From Myxococcales bacterium (GTDB taxonomy: Bacteria > Myxococcota_A > Polyangia > Polyangiales > Polyangiaceae), in the NCBI GenBank assembly GCA_016794345.1, contig JAEUKE010000186.1, positions 20,242-84,241 of the forward strand: a stretch of DNA of 64,000 nucleotides, read 5' to 3'. Under the pieces are notes generated by a model, which worked only from the letters and a program-made list of their open reading frames with translations, was not told the DNA's origin and did not search any database. Positions 1 through 8,765 of this stretch are shown here, one piece after another. Every line of letters begins with the position of its first letter. Positions within the stretch are counted from its first letter, which is position 1. The translations under genes were made by a program, and so were the position numbers.

Positions 1-736
1 TGAGCTCGAGATCACCCGCGGGCCGATCGGGCCGCGCGTAGTTTCCGCCGCGCTCGACGAGCCGCGTCGCGCCGTTCTCCACGCCCGCCGGGATCGTGAT
101 CTCGATCGTTCGCTCTTTGGGGACGACGCCGGGACCACGGCACGTCTTGCAAGGATTGGTGACGATGCGCCCCGTTCCTTTGCAGGTCGCGCAGGTGCGC
201 TCGAGCGCGATCGGCAGGACACCTTGCTGGACGCGGACACGCCCGCGGCCCTTGCAGACGCCGCACGCCTCGGGCGACGCGCCCTCCGCACAGCCGCTCC
301 CGCCGCAGTCCGTGCAGGGCTCGACGCGCTCGTAGGTGAGCTCCTTCGTGCAGCCGAAGGCGGCCTCCTCGAAGGTGATCTTCACCTCTTTCTGGAGCGG
401 CGGCGTCTGCCCGACCTTGATGCCGAGGACGTTGAGCAGGTCGCCGAAGATCCCGTCGATGTTGAGCTCGGAGAAGTCGAAATTGACCCCACCCGGGAAC
501 GGGCCCTGCGCGCCGGGGCGCCCGCCGTCCACCCCGAAGCGATCGAACATCTCGCGCTTCTTCGGATCGCTCAGGATCTGGTAGGCGGCGTTCAGCTCCT
601 TGAACCGCTGCGACGCGCCCGGGTCGCCGGGGTTCCGGTCGGGGTGGTGCTTGGCGGCGAGCTTGCGGAACGCGCCCTTGATGTCGTCCTGGGTGGCCGA
701 ACGATCGACCCCCAGAACCTCGTACGGATCTTTCAA
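1..736 (-). CDS. dnaJ: Chaperone protein DnaJ (partial, C-terminus outside window)
   Basis: Hsp40 co-chaperone that hands unfolded proteins to DnaK and stimulates its ATPase in the cytoplasm. Only about 245 N-terminal residues are in the window; the substrate-binding C-terminal part runs off the left edge. The J-domain spans residues 3-68 with HPD at 31-33. A short Gly/Phe-rich stretch follows (about 68-86), then four CxxC zinc motifs starting at C141, C158, C182 and C196. No ATG or GTG lies between the in-frame stop of the upstream gene and the J-domain, so a TTG at 736 with a nearby GGAG is taken as the start. The ATP-grasp gene ends 33 bases upstream, so the two are probably co-transcribed. 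Confidence 0.95.
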   Translation of the reverse strand, partial: MKDPYEVLGVDRSATQDDIKGAFRKLAAKHHPDRNPGDPGASQRFKELNAAYQILSDPKKREMFDRFGVDGGRPGAQGPFPGGVNFDFSELNIDGIFGDLLNVLGIKVGQTPPLQKEVKITFEEAAFGCTKELTYERVEPCTDCGGSGCAEGASPEACGVCKGRGRVRVQQGVLPIALERTCATCKGTGRIVTNPCKTCRGPGVVPKERTIEITIPAGVENGATRLVERGGNYARPDRPAGDLEL

Positions 737-769
737 CGCTCCGGGTTTAGCACCGATCGGCTCGGGCTG

Positions 770-1729
770 TCAGGGCCGGGCTTTGGGGAGGAAATCCGCG
801 AAGTGTGCGCCCACGCGGGCGGGCTCTTCGGCCAGCCGGATGACGAGGTCCGCCATCTCGTCCACCACCCAGGCGAACTTCTCGGGGCCGAGCGAGGAGA
901 CGTCGAAATCCGGCGCGCTGTTCATGAAGTCGATGGCGTAGGGCACGCCGTCGCGGATCGCGAACTCGACCGTGTTCATGTCGTAGCCGAGCGCGTCGCA
1001 GAGGAGCGCAGCCTCCCGCACGACCCGCGCCTCGAGCTCGGGCGAGAGCGGCGGCATGGTCTCGTGCGCGCGGGCGTAGCGCTCGAAATGGCCGAGCCGC
1101 GGATCCCAGAGCGCGGGCAAGACGCGCGTCTTGCCGACGACGATGCAGCGCACGTATTGGGTCCACTCGATGCTCTCCTGAACGATCATGGTGAGGCGGC
1201 CGCTCTTGTCGTAGGCGCGCCAGAGCTCGTCTTGGCTCGTCACGCGCGACACGTCTTTGAAGCCGCCGCCCCAGTGCGGCTTGATGAACATCGGGAAGCC
1301 GAAGTCCCGCGCGAGCCCCTCCCAATCGAGCGGGTAGGCGAGGTTCGAGAGCGACGCCTCGCTGATGTCGTCGCCGTACGCCTTGGACGGCAACACCGCG
1401 GTCTTCGGGACGGCCACGCCGAGGCGCGCGGCGAGCGCCGTGTTGAAGAGCTTGTCGTCGGCGATGCGCCAGAACGGGTTGTTCACGACGCGCGTGCCCG
1501 CGAGCATGGCGAGCTTCAGGACGGGCTGGTAACAGACGATGTCGTGGGAGATGCGATCGACGAGGACGTCGTAGCTCGGCGGCGCGTCGACCCGGGTGAT
1601 GTCGAGCTTCGCGTACTCACACGTGACACGGTCGCTCTTCCGCTTCACGGCGGCGATGAGACCGTCGGGGAACGTCCGCTCCCGACCGACGAGGATGCCT
1701 ACGCGCTTGGGACCCGCCGAGCTGTGCAT
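770..1729 (-). CDS. ATP-grasp domain protein, substrate unknown
   Basis: 319-residue cytoplasmic protein with the layout of a small ATP-grasp ligase (RimK/glutathione-synthetase-like). An N-terminal Rossmann-like half begins RVGILVGRE. The central ATP-binding core includes FPMFIKPHWGGG (about 145-156), where the Lys would contact ATP and the Gly-rich loop would close over it. A C-terminal metal-binding segment reads AIDFMNSAPDFD (about 276-287). Such enzymes form a carboxylate-amine bond through an acylphosphate; nothing here identifies the two substrates. The gene lies just upstream of dnaJ on the same strand and is divergent from a PilZ gene. The start ATG at 1729 gives a natural N-terminus. 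Confident about the fold, not about a pathway. Confidence 0.8.
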   Translation of the reverse strand: MHSSAGPKRVGILVGRERTFPDGLIAAVKRKSDRVTCEYAKLDITRVDAPPSYDVLVDRISHDIVCYQPVLKLAMLAGTRVVNNPFWRIADDKLFNTALAARLGVAVPKTAVLPSKAYGDDISEASLSNLAYPLDWEGLARDFGFPMFIKPHWGGGFKDVSRVTSQDELWRAYDKSGRLTMIVQESIEWTQYVRCIVVGKTRVLPALWDPRLGHFERYARAHETMPPLSPELEARVVREAALLCDALGYDMNTVEFAIRDGVPYAIDFMNSAPDFDVSSLGPEKFAWVVDEMADLVIRLAEEPARVGAHFADFLPKARP

Positions 1730-1817
1730 GTCGCGCGGAGGCTACCCGAGAACGCGGCGGCGCGGATCCTCTGCCAGGATTGTCGGCCGGCAGGCGGAAC
1801 CCTGCTACGCTCAAGCC

Positions 1818-2198
1818 GTGTCGGAACGAAGACGGGGCACTCGGGCTCCCATCGAGCTCAACGTCGAGTACAAACGCGTCAACACGTTCTTCTCGGACTA
1901 CACGCGGAACATCTCGAAGGGCGGCACGTTCATCCGCACCTCGCGCCCGCTCGACGTCGGGACCGAGTTCGTCTTCGCGCTTCGCGTCCCGCTCCTCGAC
2001 GAGCCGCTTCGCCTGCGCGGCACCGTGAAATGGATCATCACGGCGGAGGAGTCGTCGCCCCAGAACCAACCCGGGATGGGGATCGAGTTCATCTACGCCG
2101 ACACCGACGAGCGACGCGCTACGGAGGGCGTCGTCGAGCGGCTCATGGCGCGCGAGCTCGGCGAGACGCTGAGCCACAAGCTCCTGAAAAAAAGGTAG
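1818..2198 (+). CDS. PilZ domain protein (c-di-GMP effector candidate)
   Basis: 126-residue single-domain protein. It carries both parts of the PilZ c-di-GMP signature: an N-terminal RRRGTR (RxxxR-type) and NISKGG (N/DxSxxG) near residues 33-38, followed by the beta-barrel strands (VGTEFVFALRVP, LRLRGTVKWI, GMGIEFIY). Stand-alone PilZ proteins of this kind are common in myxobacteria and act as c-di-GMP-responsive adaptors in motility or polysaccharide control; the partner is not evident here. The GTG at 1818 is preferred because translation from it begins directly at the PilZ domain; further upstream the frame runs over the divergent ATP-grasp gene. The C-terminus ends in a basic LLKKR. Confidence 0.88.
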   Translation: MSERRRGTRAPIELNVEYKRVNTFFSDYTRNISKGGTFIRTSRPLDVGTEFVFALRVPLLDEPLRLRGTVKWIITAEESSPQNQPGMGIEFIYADTDERRATEGVVERLMARELGETLSHKLLKKR

Positions 2199-2223
2199 CG
2201 GCGCGTCGCCGACAAGAAGTAGG

Positions 2224-2272
2224 GCACGCGCCGGAGCACGGGGAGGGGGGGGTCGGCGCTTCCGGCGCGTGC
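2224..2272. terminator. Long inverted repeat between convergent genes
   Basis: A perfect 12-base inverted repeat, GCACGCGCCGGA at 2224-2235 and its complement at 2261-2272, flanks a 25-base G-rich loop. It sits in the 148-base gap between the 3' ends of the PilZ gene (plus strand) and the TPR lipoprotein gene (minus strand). A bidirectional transcription-ending hairpin is the simplest reading, though there is no T-tract on either side. Confidence 0.4.
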
Positions 2273-2346
2273 AATGAAGAAGATGATCTCCGCCGCGCGA
2301 GCGCGCCAGTCGGCGCGTGAAGATTTTCGCCGATGGCGGTCGCCGC

Positions 2347-4536
2347 TCAGGGAAGCTTCGCGCCCTTGGGCAACGCGTAGGTGGTCCGAGGCGCCAAGAT
2401 GTCGCGCGCGATCTGCACCTCCATCAGGTCGAGCACCGGGCTCTCGGCCACCTTGCGGAGGGACTCCTCGGTCGGCGCGCCGCCCGCTCGCTTGCCCATC
2501 GCGACGTAGAAGCTCGCTTCCACGCGGGTGGACTCGGAGAAGGCCTGTGCGACCAGCGCGTCGTCGTTCAGCCGCCCCTTCGCCCACGCCGCGAGCTTGC
2601 CGACCCAGGTGGGCGAAGCGAGCGCGCTCTCGAGGATCTCGTCGGCCGTTCCGTCCGGAACGGCGCGGAGCTGCTTCTCGACGAGCATGAGCCAGAGGGC
2701 GCCGTAGACGAGGTCCTCGAGGGGCGCCCCGGCGTCGATGCCCTTCTGCAGGGCTGCGCGGGCTCCCTCCAGGTCGCCGCGAACCAGGGCGCTGGACGCC
2801 GCCTGGAGCATGGTCGTGCCCACCACCGCGCGATCGCCGCCCATCTCGTCGAGCGCTCTCGAGAACGCCCGCTTGGCCCCGGAAGCATCGCCGAACGCCT
2901 GCAAGACGCGGCCGAGCGTCCGGAGCGCGCGGACGCGCTTGGGCCCCCCTCCCCGTCCCTGCGCGTGCGGCGTCACCGTCTCGAGCGCCGCCGTGAGCGC
3001 CGCTTGCGCCTCTGCGGCCCGTCCGGCGTCCCGGTGGATCTCGAACGCCACGAGCTTCGCGTCGGCAACGTCCAGCGGGTCGCTTCCGGACGCGGACGCG
3101 ACCTTCGCCGCCTCGAGCGCCTCGTTGGGCCGACCGGCCTGACGTTCGAGCATCGCCAGCAGCAGGTGGCCCTCCGACGTCGGCTTCTCGGCGAGCGCCG
3201 CCACGAGCAGGGGGCGGGCGCCGTCGAGCACACCGCCCCGGATGAGGACGCCGGCCATGCGTTGGCGGACATCGGCGACCGAAGGCGAGATCTTGGCGGC
3301 GCCGGCGGCCTTCTGCGCCGCCTCGAGCAAGCCGCCCGAGGCGTTCACCGTCCGGCGAGCACCCGCGATGTCGTTCGCGCGCGCGTCGGCCTCGAGCGCG
3401 CCGACGAGCGCGCGCAACACCGCCGAGACCTGCTCGGGCGAAGGCCGGCCACCGAGTGCCGGCTCGAGGACGAGCGGGACGGCCTCGCTCATCCCGAAAG
3501 ACGCGAGCGAGCGCGACAGCTCGACGGCCGTCGCGACGTGTGACGGCTCCCGCCGGTAGGCCTCGATCACCACGCCGAGGAAGGCGGCATCGAGGAGCTC
3601 GGCGTCGATCCCGAGCTCGCCGCCGACCCGGCCGGTCGTCTGCTCGTCCAGCGCGGCGAAGAGCGCGCGCCAGCTCTCCCCGTCGTCGCGCGACTGGGCT
3701 TGGACGAGCTGCGCGTAGAGATCGGGGTCGATGATGCGGCGCGCGGACGAGGAGTCGATCTTCTCGATGGCGCCGCCGACGTCGCCGTAGCGAAGCAAGA
3801 GGGCCGCGACCGTCGTGCCGCCGCTCCCGAGCCCGCGCGCGACCTCGGCGGCCTCCTCCTGCGTCGGGCGCTTGCCCGACTGGCGGAAGGCCACGTTCGC
3901 CTGGATGCCGAGGTCGATCCAGTCGCTCGTCGCGCGAACCGCGTCGTCGATGGCGGTCGGGTCGAGCATGGCTCGGCCCAGCGCTGCGCGCTGGGCTTCC
4001 CCGGCGATCTCGATCGGCAGCCCCGTCCGCGTCTTGGCCCAGCTGTCGAGCGCCGCGACGTGTTTCTGGATCTCCGCGGCCTCGGCCTTGGTCGCGGTGC
4101 GGGCGCGCCAGCCGTAGAGCACGCGCGACCTGCCTTCGTCACCTCTTGCAGCGAGCCTCCGGATGGCGCCGTCGATCGCGGGCGCGGTCTCGGCGTCGAA
4201 GACGCCGGGGCTCTCCTCGCCGCGGCGCAGCAGGTACATGGCGCCGAGGACGCTGCGGAGCGCGCGATCCTCTGCGCCGCGCTCGAAGCGCGCGCGCGCG
4301 TGCAACAGCTGCGCGCGCACGACGCCGAGGACCTTCGCGCGGCGGGCCTCGTCGCGCGCGCCATCTGCCAGGACCTCGCGCAACGTCCGCGCGAACGACG
4401 CGTCGTCGACCGGGGCCGGGGCCGGGGCGTTGTCGGCGCCGCCGTGTTGGGCGGGGCCAGCAGCAGACGCACACCCGGTGAGAGGCGCACCAATCGCGAG
4501 CCATCCCGCGAGGAGCCAACGACTCGTCCGTCTCAT
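2347..4536 (-). CDS. TPR-repeat lipoprotein
   Basis: 729-residue predicted lipoprotein. The N-terminus has a signal peptide ending in the lipobox LTGC (Cys at about residue 22), followed by a short Gly/Ala/Pro linker. The rest is almost entirely helical with degenerate tetratricopeptide-type repeats, for example segments around LRSVLGAMYLLRRGEES and EGHLLLAMLERQAGRPNEAL. TPR lipoproteins usually scaffold envelope complexes; nothing identifies the partner. The next gene downstream on the same strand is a PilZ/TPR-anchor pair further right, separated by about 100 bases from this start, so co-transcription with them is possible. No catalytic motif was seen. Confidence 0.75.
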   Translation of the reverse strand: MRRTSRWLLAGWLAIGAPLTGCASAAGPAQHGGADNAPAPAPVDDASFARTLREVLADGARDEARRAKVLGVVRAQLLHARARFERGAEDRALRSVLGAMYLLRRGEESPGVFDAETAPAIDGAIRRLAARGDEGRSRVLYGWRARTATKAEAAEIQKHVAALDSWAKTRTGLPIEIAGEAQRAALGRAMLDPTAIDDAVRATSDWIDLGIQANVAFRQSGKRPTQEEAAEVARGLGSGGTTVAALLLRYGDVGGAIEKIDSSSARRIIDPDLYAQLVQAQSRDDGESWRALFAALDEQTTGRVGGELGIDAELLDAAFLGVVIEAYRREPSHVATAVELSRSLASFGMSEAVPLVLEPALGGRPSPEQVSAVLRALVGALEADARANDIAGARRTVNASGGLLEAAQKAAGAAKISPSVADVRQRMAGVLIRGGVLDGARPLLVAALAEKPTSEGHLLLAMLERQAGRPNEALEAAKVASASGSDPLDVADAKLVAFEIHRDAGRAAEAQAALTAALETVTPHAQGRGGGPKRVRALRTLGRVLQAFGDASGAKRAFSRALDEMGGDRAVVGTTMLQAASSALVRGDLEGARAALQKGIDAGAPLEDLVYGALWLMLVEKQLRAVPDGTADEILESALASPTWVGKLAAWAKGRLNDDALVAQAFSESTRVEASFYVAMGKRAGGAPTEESLRKVAESPVLDLMEVQIARDILAPRTTYALPKGAKLP

Positions 4537-4635
4537 TCCGGCGCAGTGTACAACCCAACGCGGCTGGGCGCCCGCACGGTCGGCGGTCGGGTCGCACGGG
4601 CTGCGGCGCGGCTCGGCGCACGCGGCCCCCCGCGC

Positions 4636-5547
4636 TCAGTCCCCCCCGCCCGCGTGCTCGACCGCCGTCTTCAGGTAGTTGACGGCGCGGAGGTGGTACG
4701 GGCCATCCGGCCGCTCCAACAGGTAGGCGTCGAACGCGGCCGCGGATGCCTCGTATTTGCCGACGTGGAACAGGGCGATCCCCTGGGCGTAGCGGAGCGG
4801 GTAAGCCGGATCGAGCGCCGCGGCGTCGTCGAGCTGGGACAAGACGTAGTGCCCCGAGAAGAGGCCTTGCGGATCGGGGAAGTCGAGGCGTGGCGGGTGA
4901 CGGATGAGGAAACGAACACGCGCGCGCTCCTCCACGTCGTCGATGGGGAGCGGCGCGCCCGGGGAGACGAGGCCCCCGAACCGCCGCTTGTAGAACGACC
5001 GGAGGACGAGATCGAAGGTGGGATCATTCGAGTCGTCGACCCAGCCCTTCTTGGTGAAGGTCTGGGCTGCATCGCCGCCGACGACCGCGAGATCCTCCAC
5101 CTCCGCCCCGGTGCGGGCGAAGACGTAGAAGGCGCGGACGAAGCGCTCGGTGAGGTGGGCGCGGAGATCCAACATGGCCTGGGGCTCGGCGACGAGGAGA
5201 GGACCGCTCAGCTCGAGGACACGCTCGGCCGCGTGTTGCATCTCGAGGCGATCACCCGCGTGCTCGGCGAGGCTGTAGGCGCGCAGCCGCGCAGCGAGGA
5301 TGCGCACGTTCTCGGAGGGTGCCGCCCCGTCGAGCGCTCGCCCCGAAGCGACCGCACGGGCGCGCGCTTCGGCCACCTCACGCGGAGCGAGCCTCGGCAG
5401 CGGGACCTCTTCGGGCAAGACGCTCCGCGGCACCATCACCGCGACGGCGATCGCCGCCATCGCGACGATCACGACACCGAGCTGCCATCCCTCGAAGTGC
5501 CGTGCGAGGCCCTTTCCGTCGGGCCGTCCGGTCGCGGCTTGTCGCAC
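4636..5547 (-). CDS. Membrane-anchored TPR-like protein
   Basis: 303-residue protein with a single N-terminal transmembrane segment (about residues 22-40, LGVVIVAMAAIAVAVMV) that would anchor an external helical domain. The C-terminal third has TPR-like helices (about 245-290), for instance LRYAQGIALFHVGKYEASAAAFDAYL. The gene starts 4 bases after the stop of the upstream PilZ gene, so the two are very probably one transcript. This links an envelope scaffold to c-di-GMP sensing. No enzyme motif is visible and no named family is recognised. Confidence 0.7.
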   Translation of the reverse strand: MRQAATGRPDGKGLARHFEGWQLGVVIVAMAAIAVAVMVPRSVLPEEVPLPRLAPREVAEARARAVASGRALDGAAPSENVRILAARLRAYSLAEHAGDRLEMQHAAERVLELSGPLLVAEPQAMLDLRAHLTERFVRAFYVFARTGAEVEDLAVVGGDAAQTFTKKGWVDDSNDPTFDLVLRSFYKRRFGGLVSPGAPLPIDDVEERARVRFLIRHPPRLDFPDPQGLFSGHYVLSQLDDAAALDPAYPLRYAQGIALFHVGKYEASAAAFDAYLLERPDGPYHLRAVNYLKTAVEHAGGGD

Positions 5548-5551
5548 CCGG

Positions 5552-5872
5552 CTATGCTACCCGAGCCGCGACTCCCGCGAGCAAGGTCACGAGCCCGTGT
5601 GTCTCACGGGCGCCCATCGCGCAGAACTGGACGCCCATGCCACCGGGCTTCGTCCAGCGCACGACGGCGGGAACGATGGCGTCGTGGTCCAGATCGGGGA
5701 GCTCGAAGGCGAGCTCGACCGAAGACCCGAACGAGAGCGCGTGGGGCGTCTCCAGGTACGCGCCGCCGAGGCTGATGTCCCCGCAGCGGGCTTCCACCCA
5801 CTCGCCCGAGCGCAAGCGGATCTTCACCCGGGGATGGAGCTGCTTGCGTGGGTGCTTCCGCTTCTCTCGCAC
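5552..5872 (-). CDS. PilZ domain protein
   Basis: 106-residue protein consisting of one PilZ domain. The c-di-GMP signature is complete: RKHPRKQ at about residues 5-11 and DISLGG near 32-37, then barrel strands including AVVRWTKPGGMGVQF. Expected to bind c-di-GMP and act as a small switch. It lies 4 bases upstream of a membrane-anchored TPR-like gene, which is its likely functional partner. It starts just downstream of the anti-sigma factor gene on the same strand (31-base gap), so it may share that transcript. This is the second PilZ protein within 4 kb. Confidence 0.88.
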   Translation of the reverse strand: MREKRKHPRKQLHPRVKIRLRSGEWVEARCGDISLGGAYLETPHALSFGSSVELAFELPDLDHDAIVPAVVRWTKPGGMGVQFCAMGARETHGLVTLLAGVAARVA

Positions 5873-5903
5873 GAAAAGCAGAGCGGCACATCGGCCGCGC
5901 CGC

Positions 5904-7319
5904 TCAAGGGGCGGACGGACGCCCCGCGCTCGCGGCCACGGGAAGGGCGAGCGTCCGCTCGCCGGGCCCGAGGTTCTCGCGGAAGAGGAAGACCGCGCAG
6001 CTCTGGAGATCGGGGCCGAGCGGCGGGTTGAACGTCACGCCCTGGACCGAGCCATCCGCGCGGACCACCACGCGGAGCGTGGAGCTGACCGAGACCGAGA
6101 CGCCCTCGTTGGGGGCCTTCTTCGCCTGGACTTCGCCGAAGCACCGCTGGACGGACGCGCGGATCGACGACTCCGACGGAGGCGCGGCAGCAGCCGGAGC
6201 GGGCGCCGCGCTCGGCTCGATGGCGGGCGCTCCCACGCGCGGAGGCTGGCTCGCGGGGGCGGGCTCACCCGGTCGCGGTCCCTGCTGCGGCTCCGCCACG
6301 GGCGACTGCGAGTCGGGAGACGAGACCACCTCGGGCGCCTCGGTCTTGTGCGCGGGAGGTTGCATCATCGCGGCGACGCGATCGGGGATGAGCTCCACAT
6401 CGCGCGCGCCATCGAGCGAGACCGAGGCTCGCACCGGACCGTCGAGCAGCCGGCCTTCCCCGGACTTGCCCCCTTCGCCAGCGACGCCCCGATCCCCCAC
6501 GAGGACCGAGCCGCTCTCGACGTGCACGACGAGGCCTCGCGACGAGCGCGTCACGGTGAAGATCGCGCCGCGAACCGCGCTCGCGACCTCCGTCTGTCCC
6601 GCACGAACCACGAAGCGCTTCGGCCCGGTCGCCTCGACATGAACCGAGCCCGACTCGAGCTCGACCACGTGCACGGCCGCGGACGCAGGCTCGCGGACCA
6701 CCGCACGGCTTCCGGCCGAGAGCGTCCACGCGAGCTTGTCCTCCTCCGCGCGGGGCGTCGCCTCGGAGGCGCCGAACGCGAGCGGGCCGAGCGCCGCTTC
6801 GACCACGTCGCCAATCTTCAGCGATCGCGCATCCAGGACGCCGGCCGGCATCCCCGGTGCGTTGGGGACCTGCGAGGCGTCGATCGGCTCGGCGATGGCG
6901 ACGGTGGGCGCTCGCGGGTCGGTCGCGGAGACGAAGTACAACCCGCCCACCCCAGCCGCGAGCGCAGCGACGATCGCCACGCCTCGGGCCCAGCGGCCGA
7001 CCGAAGGTCGCGGAGCGGAGCGGACGGCAGCCGGCTCGGGTGCGACGAGCGACTCGCGATCGGCGAGCGCCGCGGGGATCGCGGAAGGCCGCTCGCGACC
7101 GAGCTCGGGGACGATCGACGGACGTTCGTCCGTCGGATCGGCATCCGCAGACTCGCGCGGCGTGTGCCCGGACTGGACCGGACCTGCTTCCAACGAGGCG
7201 AAGAGGCTCGCCTCCATCTTCTCCCAGGGCAGCTCGGGCAGCGGATCTTCCGACAGCTCCCGGACCATCTGGCGGAGGATGCGGGCGTCGGGCTCGGAGC
7301 GGCGATCGTCGCTCATCAC
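5904..7319 (-). CDS. FecR-domain anti-sigma factor with TonB/AgmX-like C-terminus
   Basis: 471-residue probable transmembrane anti-sigma factor. The N-terminal cytoplasmic part (about 1-115) would hold the sigma factor. One transmembrane helix follows (about 130-150, ARGVAIVAALAAGVGGLYFV). Next is a FecR-like periplasmic domain (about 180-310) with repeated VHVESGSV-type strands. A Pro/Ala-rich linker leads to a C-terminal module (about 385-460) beginning SIRASVQRCFGEVQ, resembling the AgmX/TonB-like C-terminal domains of myxobacterial proteins. The ATG overlaps the stop of the upstream ECF sigma gene by 4 bases, so translation is coupled. Signals sensed in the envelope would release the sigma factor. 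Confidence 0.8.
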   Translation of the reverse strand: MMSDDRRSEPDARILRQMVRELSEDPLPELPWEKMEASLFASLEAGPVQSGHTPRESADADPTDERPSIVPELGRERPSAIPAALADRESLVAPEPAAVRSAPRPSVGRWARGVAIVAALAAGVGGLYFVSATDPRAPTVAIAEPIDASQVPNAPGMPAGVLDARSLKIGDVVEAALGPLAFGASEATPRAEEDKLAWTLSAGSRAVVREPASAAVHVVELESGSVHVEATGPKRFVVRAGQTEVASAVRGAIFTVTRSSRGLVVHVESGSVLVGDRGVAGEGGKSGEGRLLDGPVRASVSLDGARDVELIPDRVAAMMQPPAHKTEAPEVVSSPDSQSPVAEPQQGPRPGEPAPASQPPRVGAPAIEPSAAPAPAAAAPPSESSIRASVQRCFGEVQAKKAPNEGVSVSVSSTLRVVVRADGSVQGVTFNPPLGPDLQSCAVFLFRENLGPGERTLALPVAASAGRPSAP

Positions 7320-8014
7320 GCCTCCTCTTTGGTGCCGTCTCGGCCCAGCTCGTCGGCCAGCGCGGCGAGCGAGGGCTCGTCTTTCATCAGCTCGCAGAGC
7401 TCGCGGCGCGCGTAGAAGAGACGTGTGCGGATCGTGAGCACCGGCGCGTCGACGACAGCCGCGATCTCCGCTGGCGCGAGGCCCTCGAGCTCGTGCAGGA
7501 CGAAGACCGTCCGCTTCTTCTCGGGGAGCTTGTCGAGGACGCGGCGGAACGCCTCGATGCGACGGCTCTTCGCGGCCTCTTCGTCGGGGCAGCCGCCACG
7601 GTCAGGCTCGTTCTCGGAGACCTCGGTCGCGAAGACGGGTCGTGACCGCGCAGCCCGGCGGTTCATGAGGACGACGTTCACGGTGACGCGGTGGAGCCAC
7701 GTCGAGAACTTCGATTGGCCACGGAAGTCGCTCAGGCTTCGGTGTACCTGGAGGAACACCTCCTGGACGAGGTCCTCCAGATCGGCCGCGCTGTTGCGGC
7801 CCCCGCCGGCGCCGAGCATCCGGTAGGCGAGGCGCGCGACGTCGCCCCGGTGTCGCCGAAACAGCTCACGGAAGGCGGCCTTGTCGCCTGCCCGGGCGCG
7901 CTCGACGAGCTCATCGGCCTCTGCGGAACGCACGACCGGCATCGTAGCGACCCCGACCGGAACTGGGAACGGAGCGCGGACGGAGCGTTGAGCGGCGTCG
8001 ACCGGGGCCATCAT
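7316..8014 (-). CDS. ECF-type RNA polymerase sigma factor
   Basis: 232-residue extracytoplasmic-function sigma factor. Region 2 (about residues 33-105) includes DLEDLVQEVFLQVHRSL and the -10 recognition stretch FSTWLHRVTVN. Region 4 (about 150-210) includes a helix-turn-helix around LEGLAPAEIAAVVDAPVLTIRTRLFYAR. The last 4 bases overlap the downstream FecR-type anti-sigma gene, the standard arrangement for a membrane-controlled ECF pair. A second ATG at 7942 (beginning MPVVRSAEADEL) would remove 24 non-conserved residues and may be the true start. The target regulon is unknown; no convincing autoregulatory ECF promoter could be picked out upstream. Confidence 0.92.
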   Translation of the reverse strand: MMAPVDAAQRSVRAPFPVPVGVATMPVVRSAEADELVERARAGDKAAFRELFRRHRGDVARLAYRMLGAGGGRNSAADLEDLVQEVFLQVHRSLSDFRGQSKFSTWLHRVTVNVVLMNRRAARSRPVFATEVSENEPDRGGCPDEEAAKSRRIEAFRRVLDKLPEKKRTVFVLHELEGLAPAEIAAVVDAPVLTIRTRLFYARRELCELMKDEPSLAALADELGRDGTKEEA

Positions 8015-8162
8015 GAGCTTCGGTGCACACCCCGGCAGCCGGGTTCAAACCGCTGGCGGCTGGAATCGGCGCGGGAAGTGCTTTGGCCCTCGAGCCGGCA
8101 GAAAAGATCCGCTCGAAAGTTGGCCCGACCCCCGGAATGGACCTCAGGCTGAAAGGCGCAAC

Positions 8163-8264
8163 ATGATGCTCGCCATCGCCATTCTTCTTACCGTCCTGCT
8201 CGTCGCCGCCGATGTGAAGGAGCTCAAGGCTCTTCCCCGTCGGCAGCGACGCCTCGGCTCCTGA
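8163..8264 (+). CDS. Possible small membrane peptide
   Basis: A 33-residue reading frame beginning MMLAIAILLTVLLVAAD, a single hydrophobic helix, followed by a basic tail (ELKALPRRQRRLGS). An AAAGGCG stretch lies 6 bases upstream of the ATG and could serve as ribosome binding site. It sits alone between the divergent ECF sigma gene and a small basic-protein gene. The hydrophobic-then-basic pattern is typical of real small membrane proteins, but the length is too short to be sure. Confidence 0.35.
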   Translation: MMLAIAILLTVLLVAADVKELKALPRRQRRLGS

Positions 8265-8372
8265 TCCCAGCGAGGGGGTCAGGGGGTGCAGAAGGGCCGA
8301 CACGGCCGGGGAGGCGTGTCGGCTCTGGCGGGTGCGACAACGTCGCGCTTGTCGGTGACGCGACGCGACAGA

Positions 8373-8711
8373 TCAGAACAGGGCGCTGAGCTCGACGGCC
8401 GACGCCTTCTTCTGCTCCAGGATCGCGTTCACGGCGCGGAGAATGCGGGTCTTCTGGGGGCCGCTGATGGCCTTGCCTGCAATCGCCGAGTCGATGGAGC
8501 GCGGGGTGACCGGACGACCGCTGCGCGGCTTCGCCGGAGCAGCCGACTTGTCGGCCTCGCCGCCCGCAGCTGCCTTCGCCTTGGCTTGGCGCTTCTGCAG
8601 CTTCGCCTTCCGATCTTCGGGGCGGAGGCGCTCGAGCTTCGCGCTCGCGGCGACGAGGCGGCGGGGGTCGATCTTCTTCTCTTTCAGAAAGTCGCTGAAC
8701 TTGGTGGCCAT
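8373..8711 (-). CDS. Hypothetical small Lys/Ala-rich protein
   Basis: 112-residue, strongly basic, helical protein without signal peptide or membrane segment. The N-terminal part (ATKFSDFLKEKKIDPRRL) and C-terminal part (SIDSAIAGKAISGPQKTRILRAVNAILEQKK) look ordered. The middle (about 45-70) is a Lys/Ala-rich low-complexity linker. No family recognised; a nucleic-acid or scaffold role would be a guess. It is divergent from the purine nucleoside phosphorylase gene with 54 bases between, so the promoters are shared or back to back. Confidence 0.7.
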   Translation of the reverse strand: MATKFSDFLKEKKIDPRRLVAASAKLERLRPEDRKAKLQKRQAKAKAAAGGEADKSAAPAKPRSGRPVTPRSIDSAIAGKAISGPQKTRILRAVNAILEQKKASAVELSALF

Positions 8712-8765
8712 GGCGGGGGGCCGTGTCTAGCACGGCTCGTTCGACCCTGGTAGCGTCCGACCGCG

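Noticed and set aside
224..2320. 698-codon plus-strand frame across dnaJ and the ATP-grasp gene
   Set aside because: Crosses two genes with clear minus-strand domains; composition is typical of an antisense frame.
8030..8110. tRNA-like GGTTCAAAC box
   Set aside because: No acceptor stem, anticodon arm or CCA end could be folded around it.
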